NCBI RefSeq assembly: GCF_035762905.1
Contig: NZ_DASUCC010000094.1
Coordinates: 1 to 64,000 of the forward strand
Length of the DNA: 64,000 bases
Direction: 5' to 3'
Source: DASYTH01 sp035762905
Lineage (GTDB): Bacteria > Actinomycetota > Actinomycetes > Mycobacteriales > Pseudonocardiaceae
The notes beneath the pieces were generated by a model. It saw only the letters and a list, made by a program, of their open reading frames with translations, was not told the DNA's origin and searched no databases. Positions 32,870-41,082 of the stretch are shown in pieces. Every line of letters starts with the position of its first letter. Within the stretch, counting starts at the first letter, position 1. The position numbers and the translations under genes are program-made.

Positions 32870-32872
32870 ACC

Positions 32873-32913
32873 CACGAGCCGAAAAAGAGAACTAGTTTCG
32901 TTTTCGGCTCGTG
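32873..32913. terminator. hairpin after the ECF41 gene
   Basis: CACGAGCCGAAAA (32873-32885) pairs perfectly with TTTTCGGCTCGTG (32901-32913), loop 15 nt, starting 4 nt after the sigma stop. The A/T-rich inner end gives U-tracts on either strand. Confidence 0.75.
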
Positions 32914-33184
32914 ATCCCAACCAAAGTCGGCGCCGGATGTTCTTGACAAATCACGGTCACGGGGGCACTGTGATCGAGTGCAGCGCCCCGGCGTCCCGGC
33001 TCACGGAGACCCTGTAGACACTGTGTTTTCCACGACTCCAACACGCCCCCCAGGCCGTTGTGCTCAGCCGGAATCGGTTTGCCGCTCGGCTGACCCTCAG
33101 CAGTAACTCCTTACCCAGCAGGACAAACAGTCGTCGGATAAATCAATCGACCTCTGTCCGATGCCGCCCAGAGAAAGGACCATA
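32914..33184. other. 271-bp gap of lower GC without a recognised gene
   Basis: Between the sigma-factor hairpin and a small peptide gene. GC falls below the neighbours. No RNA gene, IS end or tRNA was recognised. It presumably holds the promoter of the small ORF at 33185. Confidence 0.4.
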
Positions 33185-33343
33185 GTGGAGGCCCCAAGGC
33201 TTATCCGCTTGGCAGCAACGACTGCTTTTGCTGCAGTTATCGGCGCTTTATCCGCTTTAGCGATCGCGTTAGTTTCTGATGTGCAAAACGAAGCGGCACA
33301 CGATTACCATACCCCGAAGAATGGCGTGAGCGCGGTGGTGTAG
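33185..33343 (+). CDS. small hypothetical single-helix membrane or secreted peptide
   Basis: 52 aa from the GTG at 33185, with GAAAGGA five nt upstream. A basic start (VEAPRLIRLAATTAF) leads into one hydrophobic helix (AAVIGALSALAIALVS), then a polar tail VQNEAAHDYHTPKNGVSAVV. Codon use is unusual for this genome: TTA, TCT, AAA and GAA occur often, and local GC is low. Such features fit recently acquired or signal-like peptides. No family was recognised. It could be a non-coding region with a chance ORF. Confidence 0.45.
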   Translation: MEAPRLIRLAATTAFAAVIGALSALAIALVSDVQNEAAHDYHTPKNGVSAVV

Positions 33344-33376
33344 TCGCACATTTTTATGCCGAGCGGTTGGACACTT

Positions 33377-33986
33377 TCAGGTCCAGTCCCAGAAGCGGCG
33401 GTGGGCGGTGGTGGACCAGGTGGAGATGCGGGCCAGGTCGGGTTGGGGTGGCAGGGGGGTGTCGCCGGCGGCCAGGCGGCGCTCGATCTCGGCCTGGACG
33501 TCGGCGATCTCGGCCAGCACGTCCACGATGGCCGGCACTTCGCCGCGCTTCACCCGCAGCACCCGCTGCCGCTGCGCCTCGGGCATGGGCAGGGTGAGGT
33601 GCCCGTCCCGCAGGATCTCCAGACCCTGGTAGACCAGTCGCAGCGCGTGCGAGGCGTACTTGACGTCATAGCCGTACCGCGCAACCAACTCGGGCCGGCT
33701 GGGCGCACCGCCGCGGGTACCGAGCATGCGTTCGCGCTGGGAGTTCATGTAGCCGACGAACCTCCGCACGGCCATCCGGGACAGTATCGCCGGCTGGGTT
33801 CGGTAGACGTAGTGGTCGAGCGGCGGACCCAGACCGATCACCCGCGCGGGCGGCTCGACGAACACCCCATCTCGTCGTGGTCGTCGGTGCCCTCGATGGC
33901 GATCCCGTGCACACCCGCACTACCGGTTTTCCGCGCCGGGTCGCGCTGCGCGGCGGATCGGGGTCTGCCAAGATGCCCTTCGTCAT
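33377..33986 (-). pseudogene. nucleotidyltransferase (RlaP/DNA-polymerase-beta superfamily), frameshifted
   Basis: The C-terminal two thirds (33377-33865) read VFVEPPARVIGLGPPLDHYVYRTQP ... GYDVKYASHALRLVYQGLEIL, typical of the predicted nucleotidyltransferase family. The N-terminal pieces are split over two other frames. MTKGILA starts at ATG 33986, and TGSAGVHGIAIEGTDDHDEMG lies about 33868-33930, including the catalytic GS and D-x-D-like motifs. Returning from that frame to VFVEPP needs one extra G in the G4 run at 33865-33868, and at least one more disruption lies upstream. The gene therefore looks inactivated, unless the assembly has errors here. Confidence 0.7.
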
Positions 33987-34007
33987 GATCGGAGAATGGA
34001 GTCTCAG

Positions 34008-34418
34008 ATGGGCAATCGGCTCAATCCGTACATTAGCTACAACGGTGACGCACGCGCCGCTTTGGAGTTCTATCAGGGAGTTTTCGGGGGTGACCTGACG
34101 CTGAGCACGTTCGGCGAAATGGGTGGCGCGGACTCACCCGATGCGGACAAGATCATGCACGGGCAGTTGGAGACGCCGGCCGGGTTCACCCTGATGGGAG
34201 CGGACACTCCGACCGGGATGGAGTTCAACCCGGGCACCACCATCGCCGTCAGCCTGAGCGGTGACGACGGCGAGGCGCTGCGTGGTTACTGGAAGGAGCT
34301 CAGCGCCGGCGGCACCGTGGATGTCCCGCTGGAGAAGCAGATGTGGGGCGACGAGTTCGGCATGTGCATCGACCGGTTCGGGGTCAGTTGGATGGTCAAC
34401 ATCGCGCAGCCGGCCTGA
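34008..34418 (+). CDS. VOC-family (glyoxalase/PhnB-like) protein
   Basis: 136 aa. The ATG at 34008 has GGAG six nt upstream; the in-frame ATG at 33996 is too close to its ribosome site. A PhnB-type VOC fold is seen: NPYISYNGDARAALEFYQGVFGG, KIMHGQLETPAGFTLMGAD and the C-terminal WGDEFGMCIDRFGVSWMVN. Members bind metals or small ligands in dimeric barrels, and function varies. It follows a degraded gene on the opposite strand and ends at a strong terminator. Confidence 0.88.
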   Translation: MGNRLNPYISYNGDARAALEFYQGVFGGDLTLSTFGEMGGADSPDADKIMHGQLETPAGFTLMGADTPTGMEFNPGTTIAVSLSGDDGEALRGYWKELSAGGTVDVPLEKQMWGDEFGMCIDRFGVSWMVNIAQPA

Positions 34419-34424
34419 GTGGAC

Positions 34425-34457
34425 TTCGGTCCGCCGGGCACCGCCCGGCGGACCGAA
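34425..34457. terminator. bidirectional hairpin terminator
   Basis: TTCGGTCCGCCGGGC (34425-34439) pairs with GCCCGGCGGACCGAA (34443-34457) around a 3-nt loop, between the converging VOC and metalloprotease genes. Confidence 0.85.
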
Positions 34458-34463
34458 CGCCGT

Positions 34464-36119
34464 CTACAGCCGCCATTTCTGGTTGTTTCCGCCCCAGTAT
34501 CCCCACTGGATCAGCTGGGCGCCGTTGTCCGCGGAGATCCCGGACACGTCCAGGCACAGCCCGCTGTGTTTCGCGACCAGCTTCAGGTAACCGTCACCGA
34601 CGTTCTCCGGCCGCCATTTCTGGTTGTCCCCGCCCCAGTACGGCCACTGGATCACCCGCGCGCCCTCCGTGGTGGAGATCGCCTCGACGTCCAGGCACAT
34701 TCCGCTGTGCTCCACCATGATCCGGTAGTAGCCGTCGCCGACCGGGTCGAGCCGCAGCCGCTGGTTCCCGCCGCCCCAGTACTCCCACTGGATCACCGGC
34801 GCCCCGGCGGCCAGCGAGATCCCGGACACGTCGACCACCTTTCCGCTGTGCAGCGAGGTGATCGGCGCCGGGCCGAGCCGCCAGCGCTGGTTGTCACCGC
34901 CCCACCAGTCCCATTGGATCACCTTGGCGCCACCGTTGTGCGAGATGCCGGACACGTCCAGCACCCGCCCGCTGTGCTTGGCCACGATCCGGTAGTAGCC
35001 GTGCCCAACCGGGTCCAGCCGGAACCGCTGGTTGTCCCCGCCCCACCAGTCCCACTGGATCACCTGCGCGCCGTTGTCCGGTGAGATCGCCTCGATGTCG
35101 AGCACCTTGTTGCTGTGCAGGGCAATCAGCCGGTAGTGCGCGGCCTCCACCCATTCCACCCGGAACAGCTGGTTGCCGCCGCCCCAGTAGTCCCACTGGA
35201 TCGCGTCGGCCCCGCCGTCCATCGAGATGGCCTCGATGTCCAGGCATTTGCCGCTGTGCTTGACGAACAGCGGTCCGGTCGGCGGGTACAGCTTCCGGAT
35301 CGCCTCCAGGTCGTCGGCGGTCAGTACGCGCAGCGTCGAGTTGGCCGACACGGTGGGGAACATCACGGCGCCGGCGACGTTGGAGTGCCGCAACCCGAGG
35401 ATGTGCCCGATCTCGTGCAGCGCGATCGTCTCCACGTCGAAGCAGCCGCTGACCGGGCCGATCACCCAGGCGTGCTCCTGGTCGTCGAAGTGCACCGGCC
35501 GGGGCAGCGCGTTGCCGAGGATGCCGCAGCCCGGCGGGAAGTCGGCGTGTGCGAGCGGCGTGCCGGTCATGTCGGTGTCGCCGCACGCCGCGTTGCCCCA
35601 CCGGATCAGAACATCCGGGTTCTCGTGCGGCGCCACCTCGCGGAAGGCCAGCGGGGCCGCGGCGGACCAGGTGATGAACGCGTTGCGCACGGCCTGTCGC
35701 TCGTCGTCACCGGCCACCTCGTCGGTGCCGGCGTCGAAGGCGAAGGTCAGCGCGGTCCGGTCCCACGCGCAGGTGGTGGCGAACGCCAGCGGCGCGGTGG
35801 TCTGCGGATCGGGCAGCAGGCACCGGGACCGGCTCATCATGTCCCTGGTGGCCGCGTCGAAGATCCCGGTCGCCGGCAGGCTGTGGAAGTCCTGGTACCG
35901 GGACAGCGCGGTGGAGGTGTCGGCGTCCAGAACGCCCGATATCTTCGCCTCGGCGGTCTTGGCGCCCAGGCTCGCGGCGCCCTGCACGGTCGAGTCGTCG
36001 GTCAGGTAGCCGAACCGGTGCAGGAACTCCTGTACCAGGTCGAACCCCTCCGGCGCCTCGTCCATCCTGGCGTCCGATACCTTGGCGATCACCGGATCCG
36101 GCGTCTTGACGGCTGGCAT
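34464..36119 (-). CDS. matrixin-like zinc metalloprotease with PG-binding-like prodomain, cysteine-switch-like motif and six lectin repeats
   Basis: 551 aa. The ATG at 36119 follows GAGGAGGGG. Residues about 25-95 form a peptidoglycan-binding-like helical domain. SRCLLPDP (Cys100) resembles the cysteine switch that keeps matrix metalloproteases latent. The catalytic domain (about 108-280) has HEIGHILGLRH at 235-245 and a Met-turn region (AGAVMFPT). Six repeats of HSGxxLDVxxIS-GAxxIQWxxWGGxNQ (about 285-551) form two ricin-type beta-trefoils. The layout resembles animal and plant MMPs. No clear Sec signal peptide precedes the prodomain, so the export route is unclear. Confidence 0.87.
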   Translation of the reverse strand: MPAVKTPDPVIAKVSDARMDEAPEGFDLVQEFLHRFGYLTDDSTVQGAASLGAKTAEAKISGVLDADTSTALSRYQDFHSLPATGIFDAATRDMMSRSRCLLPDPQTTAPLAFATTCAWDRTALTFAFDAGTDEVAGDDERQAVRNAFITWSAAAPLAFREVAPHENPDVLIRWGNAACGDTDMTGTPLAHADFPPGCGILGNALPRPVHFDDQEHAWVIGPVSGCFDVETIALHEIGHILGLRHSNVAGAVMFPTVSANSTLRVLTADDLEAIRKLYPPTGPLFVKHSGKCLDIEAISMDGGADAIQWDYWGGGNQLFRVEWVEAAHYRLIALHSNKVLDIEAISPDNGAQVIQWDWWGGDNQRFRLDPVGHGYYRIVAKHSGRVLDVSGISHNGGAKVIQWDWWGGDNQRWRLGPAPITSLHSGKVVDVSGISLAAGAPVIQWEYWGGGNQRLRLDPVGDGYYRIMVEHSGMCLDVEAISTTEGARVIQWPYWGGDNQKWRPENVGDGYLKLVAKHSGLCLDVSGISADNGAQLIQWGYWGGNNQKWRL

Positions 36120-36256
36120 GTTCCCCTCCTCATTCGGGTTGTCCGACCAGTCAGAGGGGTCCGGCTGGATTGTGATACACACTGCCGAGCGGCAGCACTG
36201 TCCGAACCCGACTACCGTGACACCGGTTCGCGACACGCTCGGAAGGGGGAGATGTC

Positions 36257-36877
36257 ATGGGTCTGCGGCTGCAGCCCCGGGATACCAGGTTCTTCGTCCT
36301 GTTCGCGAACGCCGGAACCCACGTCAGCGAGTGTTGCGAGGTGCTGCGCGAGTTCGTCGCCGCGCCGACCGAGCGGCGCCCGGAACTGGCCGACCGGATG
36401 CACCAGGTCGAGCACGCGGGCGACCAGACCACCCACGAGATCCTGGAGCTGCTCAACCGGGCGTTCATCACCCCGTTCGACCGGGAGGACATCTACCGGC
36501 TGGCCGAGCGGCTCGACGACGTCATCGACTTCATCGACGGCGCGGTGGACCTGGCGAACCTGTACCGGCTCGGTGAGCTGCCCAGCGGGGTGCACGAGCA
36601 GGTCGACCTGCTCTGCCAGATGGCCCGGCTGACCACCGATGCCATGCGGGAGCTGGCCAAGCCCGCCAGCCTGGACGCCTACTGGGTCAAGGTGAACGAG
36701 TTGGAGAACCAGGCCGACCAGGTGAACCGCAAGCTGTTGTCCTGGATGTTCGGCGGTGACCTCGAGCCACTCGAGGTGATGAAGCTCAAGGAGATCGTCG
36801 ACGAGCTCGAGTCGGCGGCCGACGCGTTCGAGCACGTGGCCAACGCCGTGCACACGATTGCGGTCAAGGAGTCCTGA
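36257..36877 (+). CDS. DUF47/PhoU-like phosphate transport accessory protein
   Basis: 206 aa, all-helical, related to PhoU: TRFFVLFANAGTHVSECCEVL, MHQVEHAGDQTTHEILELLNRAFITPFDREDIYRLAERLDDVIDFIDG and the final VKLKE-like MKLKEIVDELESAADAFEHVAN. The acidic clusters fit metal binding. It lies 2 bp upstream of the Pit transporter gene; this pair is the standard low-affinity phosphate uptake unit in bacteria, where DUF47 modulates Pit. Confidence 0.93.
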   Translation: MGLRLQPRDTRFFVLFANAGTHVSECCEVLREFVAAPTERRPELADRMHQVEHAGDQTTHEILELLNRAFITPFDREDIYRLAERLDDVIDFIDGAVDLANLYRLGELPSGVHEQVDLLCQMARLTTDAMRELAKPASLDAYWVKVNELENQADQVNRKLLSWMFGGDLEPLEVMKLKEIVDELESAADAFEHVANAVHTIAVKES

Positions 36878-36879
36878 CC

Positions 36880-37866
36880 GTGGAGTGGGCGGCGTTGATC
36901 GTCTTGATTGTGCTCGCCCTTGGCTTCGACTTCACCAACGGCTTCCACGACGCGGCCAACGCGATCGCCTCCGCGGTGTCGACCAAGGCGCTGTCGCTGC
37001 GCGGCGCCCTGCTGCTGGCCGGGGGGATGAACCTGATCGGCGCGCTGGCCGGCACCGGCGTCGCGGTCACCGTGGCGTCCGGGGTGATCGACACCCCGCA
37101 CTCGCTGTCCGTGGTGATCGCCGCCGTGCTCGGCGCGATCACCTGGAACCTGATCACCTGGTACTTCGGCCTGCCGTCGTCCTCCTCGCACGCGCTGATC
37201 GGCGGCATGGTCGGGGCCGCGCTGGCCTCGGCCACCACGGTGTTCTGGGACGGCGTGACGAAGAAGGTCCTGATCCCGATGGTGATCTCGCCGGTGGTCG
37301 GGTTCCTGCTCGGCTACCTGGTGATGACCACCATGCAGTGGCTGCTGCGCCGGGCCGACCAGCGCCGGGCGAACCGCGGGCTCCGCCGGGCCCAGATCCT
37401 CTCCGCGGCCGCCCTGGCGTTCGGGCACGGCCTGCAGGACGCCCAGAAGAGCATGGGCGTGATCGTGCTCGGCCTGGTCATCGCCGGCAAGCAGGATGAC
37501 TACACGGTGCCGTACTGGGTGATCCTGTCCTGCGCTCTCGCGCTCGGCCTGGGCACCTACGCCGGCGGCCTGCGCATCATGCGCACCCTCGGCCGGCGCA
37601 TCTTCCCGCTCACCCCGCCGTACGGCTTCTCCGCCGAGATCTCCGCGGCGTCGGTGCTGTACCTGACCGCGTTCGTGTTCGCCGCGCCGATCTCGACCAC
37701 GCACGTGATCACCTCGGCGGTGATGGGCGTCGGCGCGACCAGGCGGTACCGGGCGGTGCGCTGGTCGGTCGCCGGCAACATCGTGACGGCCTGGGTGCTG
37801 ACGCTGCCCGCGGCGGCGACCGTCGCCGCGCTGGTCTACTGGGTGATCGCTCTGCTGTTCGGGTGA
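36880..37866 (+). CDS. pit: inorganic phosphate transporter (PiT family)
   Basis: 328 aa from the GTG at 36880. It is an integral membrane protein with the duplicated PiT signatures GFDFTNGFHDAANAIA near the N-terminus and AFGHGLQDAQKSMG in the middle, plus GLPSSSSHALIGG and APISTTHVITSAVMG. It carries metal-phosphate complexes with protons. Co-transcribed with the DUF47 gene. No PHO-box-like direct repeats were recognised upstream. Confidence 0.94.
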   Translation: MEWAALIVLIVLALGFDFTNGFHDAANAIASAVSTKALSLRGALLLAGGMNLIGALAGTGVAVTVASGVIDTPHSLSVVIAAVLGAITWNLITWYFGLPSSSSHALIGGMVGAALASATTVFWDGVTKKVLIPMVISPVVGFLLGYLVMTTMQWLLRRADQRRANRGLRRAQILSAAALAFGHGLQDAQKSMGVIVLGLVIAGKQDDYTVPYWVILSCALALGLGTYAGGLRIMRTLGRRIFPLTPPYGFSAEISAASVLYLTAFVFAAPISTTHVITSAVMGVGATRRYRAVRWSVAGNIVTAWVLTLPAAATVAALVYWVIALLFG

Positions 37867-37906
37867 ATGGGCCGATCCGGGCGCGGAGCGGCTCCGAAGA
37901 CCCGGT

Positions 37907-39448
37907 GTGACTCGGACAGTCGACTCGTTCCCGGTGCCGCGCCGGCTGGCGGCCGTGGTCGGGGTGCTCGCGGTGGGCGCGGCGCTGGCGGCCGGGCACC
38001 TGCTCGCCGGGCTGCTCGGGCCGAACGCCTCGCCGTTCCTGGCCGTCGGCAACACCGCGATCGACCTGACCCCCGCATGGCTCAAGGACTTCGCGGTCCG
38101 CACCTTCGGCACCTACGACAAGCTGGTGCTGATCGGCGGGATGGGCGTGGTGCTGCTCGGCCTCGCGGTGATCGCCGGGCTGCTGTCCCGGCGCACCCCC
38201 TTGCCGGGCACCGGGTTCGCGGTCGTGCTCGGTGGGCTGGGGATCGCCGCGGTGCTCGCCCGGCCCGACCTCGAACCGCTCGACGTGGCCGCGCCGGTGG
38301 TCAGCCTGCTGGTGGGCGTCGCGGTGTTCCGCCTGCTGCACCGGCTGGCGACCGGCCGGGTGGCCGAGACCTGGGAGGGCACCGACACCGCCCGGCGCCG
38401 GTTCCTGGCCATGTCGGCCGGGGTCGCCGCCGGGGCAGGCGTCGCCGGGGCCGGCGGTCAGCTGCTGGCCGGCCGGGTCGACGTCGAGGGCTCGCGCGGT
38501 GCCGTCGGACCGCTCGTCCCGGCCAGCCCGGCGCCGCCGATCCCGGCCGGCGCGGACTTCGCCGGGTCCGGAACCCCCCGGTTCCTCACCGAGAACCGGG
38601 AGTTCTATCGGGTGGACACCGCGCTCTCGGTGCCCCGGGTGCGGGCCGAGGACTGGGCGCTGCGCATCCACGGCGCGGTCGACCGCGACCTCACCCTGCG
38701 CTACGCCGACATCCGCGGCCTGCCGCTGGTCGAGCGCACGGTGACGATCACCTGTGTCTCCAACGAGGTCGGCGGGCCCTATGTGTCCACATCGAACTTC
38801 ATCGGCGTCCCGCTGCGCGAGCTGCTGGACCGGGCCGGCGTGCAGCCCGGTGCGGAGCAGGTGTTCTCCACCAGCGTGGACGGCTGGACCTGCGGCACTC
38901 CGGTGGCCGACGTGCTGGACCGCGGTCTGCTGGCGATCGGCATGAACGGCGAGCCGCTGCCGGTCGAGCACGGTTTCCCGGCCCGGCTGGTGGTTCCCGG
39001 CCTGTACGGGTTCGTCTCGGCCACCAAGTGGGTGGTGGACCTCGAACTCAACCGGTTCGCCGACAAGCAGGCGTACTGGCTGCGCCGCGGCTGGGGTGAG
39101 CGGGCACCGATCAAGACCCAGTCCCGGATCGACACCCCGGCCCCGTTCGCCGCGGTCCGGGGCGGCCGGGTGACCGTCGCGGGGATCGCCTACGCGCAGC
39201 AGCGCGGGATCGCCGCGGTCGAGGTGCGCGCCGACGGCGGTCCGTGGGTCGCCGCGGAGCTGTCCACCGAGGTCGACAAGGACACCTGGCGGATGTGGCA
39301 GGTCCAGCTCGACCTGCGTCCCGGCCAGCACACCGTGGAGTGCCGGGCCATCGACCGATCCGGCGCCACGCAGACCGAGGCGCGGGTCCCGCCGATCCCC
39401 GACGGGGCCACCGGCTGGCACTCCACCCAGTTCACCGTCGAAGCCTAG
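37907..39448 (+). CDS. membrane-anchored molybdopterin-dependent oxidoreductase (sulfite-oxidase fold)
   Basis: 513 aa from the GTG at 37907. About four to five N-terminal membrane helices (residues 14-165) and a twin-Arg-like RRRFLAMSAG segment precede the extracytoplasmic sulfite-oxidase-type domain. The Mo-ligand is Cys283 in TITCVSNEVGG, and a C-terminal Ig-like Mo-co dimer domain ends in GWHSTQFTV. No haem-binding or cytochrome domain is fused. The next gene encodes a fasciclin lipoprotein; this pairing recurs in actinomycetes. The physiological substrate is unknown. Confidence 0.88.
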   Translation: MTRTVDSFPVPRRLAAVVGVLAVGAALAAGHLLAGLLGPNASPFLAVGNTAIDLTPAWLKDFAVRTFGTYDKLVLIGGMGVVLLGLAVIAGLLSRRTPLPGTGFAVVLGGLGIAAVLARPDLEPLDVAAPVVSLLVGVAVFRLLHRLATGRVAETWEGTDTARRRFLAMSAGVAAGAGVAGAGGQLLAGRVDVEGSRGAVGPLVPASPAPPIPAGADFAGSGTPRFLTENREFYRVDTALSVPRVRAEDWALRIHGAVDRDLTLRYADIRGLPLVERTVTITCVSNEVGGPYVSTSNFIGVPLRELLDRAGVQPGAEQVFSTSVDGWTCGTPVADVLDRGLLAIGMNGEPLPVEHGFPARLVVPGLYGFVSATKWVVDLELNRFADKQAYWLRRGWGERAPIKTQSRIDTPAPFAAVRGGRVTVAGIAYAQQRGIAAVEVRADGGPWVAAELSTEVDKDTWRMWQVQLDLRPGQHTVECRAIDRSGATQTEARVPPIPDGATGWHSTQFTVEA

Positions 39449-39480
39449 AAACCCCGAAAAAACAAGGAGAAGCGAAGAAC

Positions 39481-40557
39481 ATGCGTCTGTCACGTACTCT
39501 CGCGCTGGTCGTTGGCGGCTTCGCCCTGACGATCACCGCGGCCTGCGGCAGCCAGGCCGGGTCGCCGACCACCCCGACCGCGCCCCCGGCCAGCGCCGAC
39601 GGCGACGATGCGGCCGCGCAGCAGTTCGGCCCGGCCTGCGGCGCGGTGCCCAAGGACGGCGCCGGCAGCTTCGCCGGCATGGCCCAGGATCCGGTGGCCA
39701 CCGCCGCGTCGAACAACCCGGTGCTGTCCACTTTGGTCGCCGCGGTCAAGCAGGCCGGCCTGGTGGACACCCTCAACAGTGCCAAGGGCATCACCGTGTT
39801 CGCGCCGACCAACGACGCGTTCGCCAAGATTCCCAAGGCCGACCTGGACAAGGTCCTCGCCGACAAGGCGAAGCTCACCGAGATCCTGACCTATCACGTG
39901 GTCGGCCAGCCGATCACCCCGGACGACCTCGCCACCGGCAGCTTCGAGACCCTGGCCAAGGCCACGGTCACCACGTCCGGCAGCGGCCAGGAGTTCATGG
40001 TCAACGACGCCAACGTGGTGTGCGGCAACGTCAAGACCGCCAACGCCACGGTCTACCTGATCGACACCGTGCTGATGCCGGCCCAGCAGTTCGGCCCGGC
40101 GTGCGCCTCGGTGCCGATGGACGGCCCGGGCAGCTTCGCCGGCATGGCCCAGGATCCGGTGGCCACAGCGGCGTCGAACAACCCGCAACTGTCCACTTTG
40201 GTCGCCGCGGTGAAGAAGGCCGGCCTGGTCGACACGCTCAACGGGCTGAAGGAGGCGACCGTGTTCGCGCCGACCAACGACGCGTTCGCCAAGATCCCGA
40301 AGGCCGACCTGGACAAGGTCCTGGCGAACAAGGCCATGCTGACCAAGATCCTGACCTACCACGTGGTGCCCAAGGCCCTCACCCCGGCCGACCTCGCCGC
40401 CGGCAACTTCCAGACCGTGCAGAAGGGCATGCTGACCACCTCCGGCAGCGGCCAGGACTTCACCGTCGGCACCGACGCCAAGGTGGTGTGCGGCAACGTG
40501 CAGACCGCCAACGCCACCGTGTACCTGATCGACTCGGTGCTCATGCCTCCGATGTGA
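39481..40557 (+). CDS. lipoprotein with two tandem fasciclin (MPT70/MPB70-like) domains
   Basis: 358 aa. The lipobox TITAACGS follows a signal peptide. Two near-identical fasciclin units follow: residues about 47-200 and 202-358, each reading QQFGPAC-SFAGMAQDPVATAASNNP and ending in TANATVYLID-VLMP. The arrangement and sequence resemble the mycobacterial secreted antigens MPT70/MPT83. Fasciclin domains mediate adhesion. The two copies are also very similar at DNA level, which points to a recent in-gene duplication. A ribosome site AAGGAGAAG precedes the ATG, and a terminator hairpin follows. Confidence 0.92.
   Translation: MRLSRTLALVVGGFALTITAACGSQAGSPTTPTAPPASADGDDAAAQQFGPACGAVPKDGAGSFAGMAQDPVATAASNNPVLSTLVAAVKQAGLVDTLNSAKGITVFAPTNDAFAKIPKADLDKVLADKAKLTEILTYHVVGQPITPDDLATGSFETLAKATVTTSGSGQEFMVNDANVVCGNVKTANATVYLIDTVLMPAQQFGPACASVPMDGPGSFAGMAQDPVATAASNNPQLSTLVAAVKKAGLVDTLNGLKEATVFAPTNDAFAKIPKADLDKVLANKAMLTKILTYHVVPKALTPADLAAGNFQTVQKGMLTTSGSGQDFTVGTDAKVVCGNVQTANATVYLIDSVLMPPM
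39619..40554 (+). repeat. tandem in-gene duplication of a fasciclin module
   Basis: Unit 1 at 39619-40080 and unit 2 at 40084-40554 start with the same CAGCAGTTCGGCCCGG and share long identical runs. One in-frame codon separates them. Confidence 0.85.
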
Positions 40558-40570
40558 GCCCGGCCCGACC

Positions 40571-40607
40571 CGGCCGCCGCCCCACGCCGCCCGCGGGGCG
40601 GCGGCCG
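40571..40607 (+). terminator. hairpin terminator after the fasciclin gene
   Basis: CGGCCGCCGCCCC (40571-40583) pairs perfectly with GGGGCGGCGGCCG (40595-40607), loop 11 nt, 13 nt after the stop. Confidence 0.75.
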
Positions 40608-40719
40608 TTCCACGTTCGGCCGGTTTCTGGCAGTGCGTTGCGACGTTTGGTGTCTTGTTGGCCAAGCCGGCGCACTGTTCTCTGGGTGATGACTGCCGCC
40701 CAACCGAGCTGGAGGGGAT

Positions 40720-41082
40720 ATGACGAGCATCTACGAGGAGATCGGCGGGCAGGAGGCGTTGATCGCCGTTGTCGAGGACTTCTACCGCAGGGTGCTCGCC
40801 GACCCCGCGCTCGCCCCCTACTTCACCGGCGTGAACATGGCCCGGCTCAAGGGAAAGCAGGTCGAGTTCTTCGCCGCGGCGCTCGGCGGTCCGGAGGAGT
40901 ACACCGGGGCGAGCATGCGGGAGGTGCACCGCGGCCGCGGCATCGGTCAGACCGAGTTCGACCTGGTTGCCAAGCACCTCAGCGACGCGCTCGGCGAAGC
41001 CGGCGTGCCGGCCGGCACCTCCGGCCGGATCATCGAGATCATCGCGCCGCTGTCCCGCGAGATCGTCTCGCCGAACGCCTGA
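40720..41082 (+). CDS. glbN: truncated haemoglobin (group I/N type)
   Basis: 120 aa, a two-over-two haem globin: SIYEEIGGQEALIAVVEDFYRRVLADP with the distal B10 Tyr, PYFTGVNMARLKGKQVEFF, and the proximal F8 His in MREVHRGRGI. In actinobacteria such proteins bind O2 and detoxify NO. The ATG is preceded by GGAGGGG. Its 3' end overlaps the converging surface-protein gene by 44 bp. Confidence 0.93.
   Translation: MTSIYEEIGGQEALIAVVEDFYRRVLADPALAPYFTGVNMARLKGKQVEFFAAALGGPEEYTGASMREVHRGRGIGQTEFDLVAKHLSDALGEAGVPAGTSGRIIEIIAPLSREIVSPNA

Noticed and set aside
32268..33017. Plus-strand frame overlapping the ECF41 gene and extending to 33017
   Set aside because: The composition is Pro/Ser/Arg-rich shadow coding; the sigma-factor frame shows all conserved regions and ends at a terminator.
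36120..36256. PHO box upstream of the DUF47-pit operon
   Set aside because: No direct repeats resembling GTTCACC were found; only a short CTGCC/GGCAG repeat is present.
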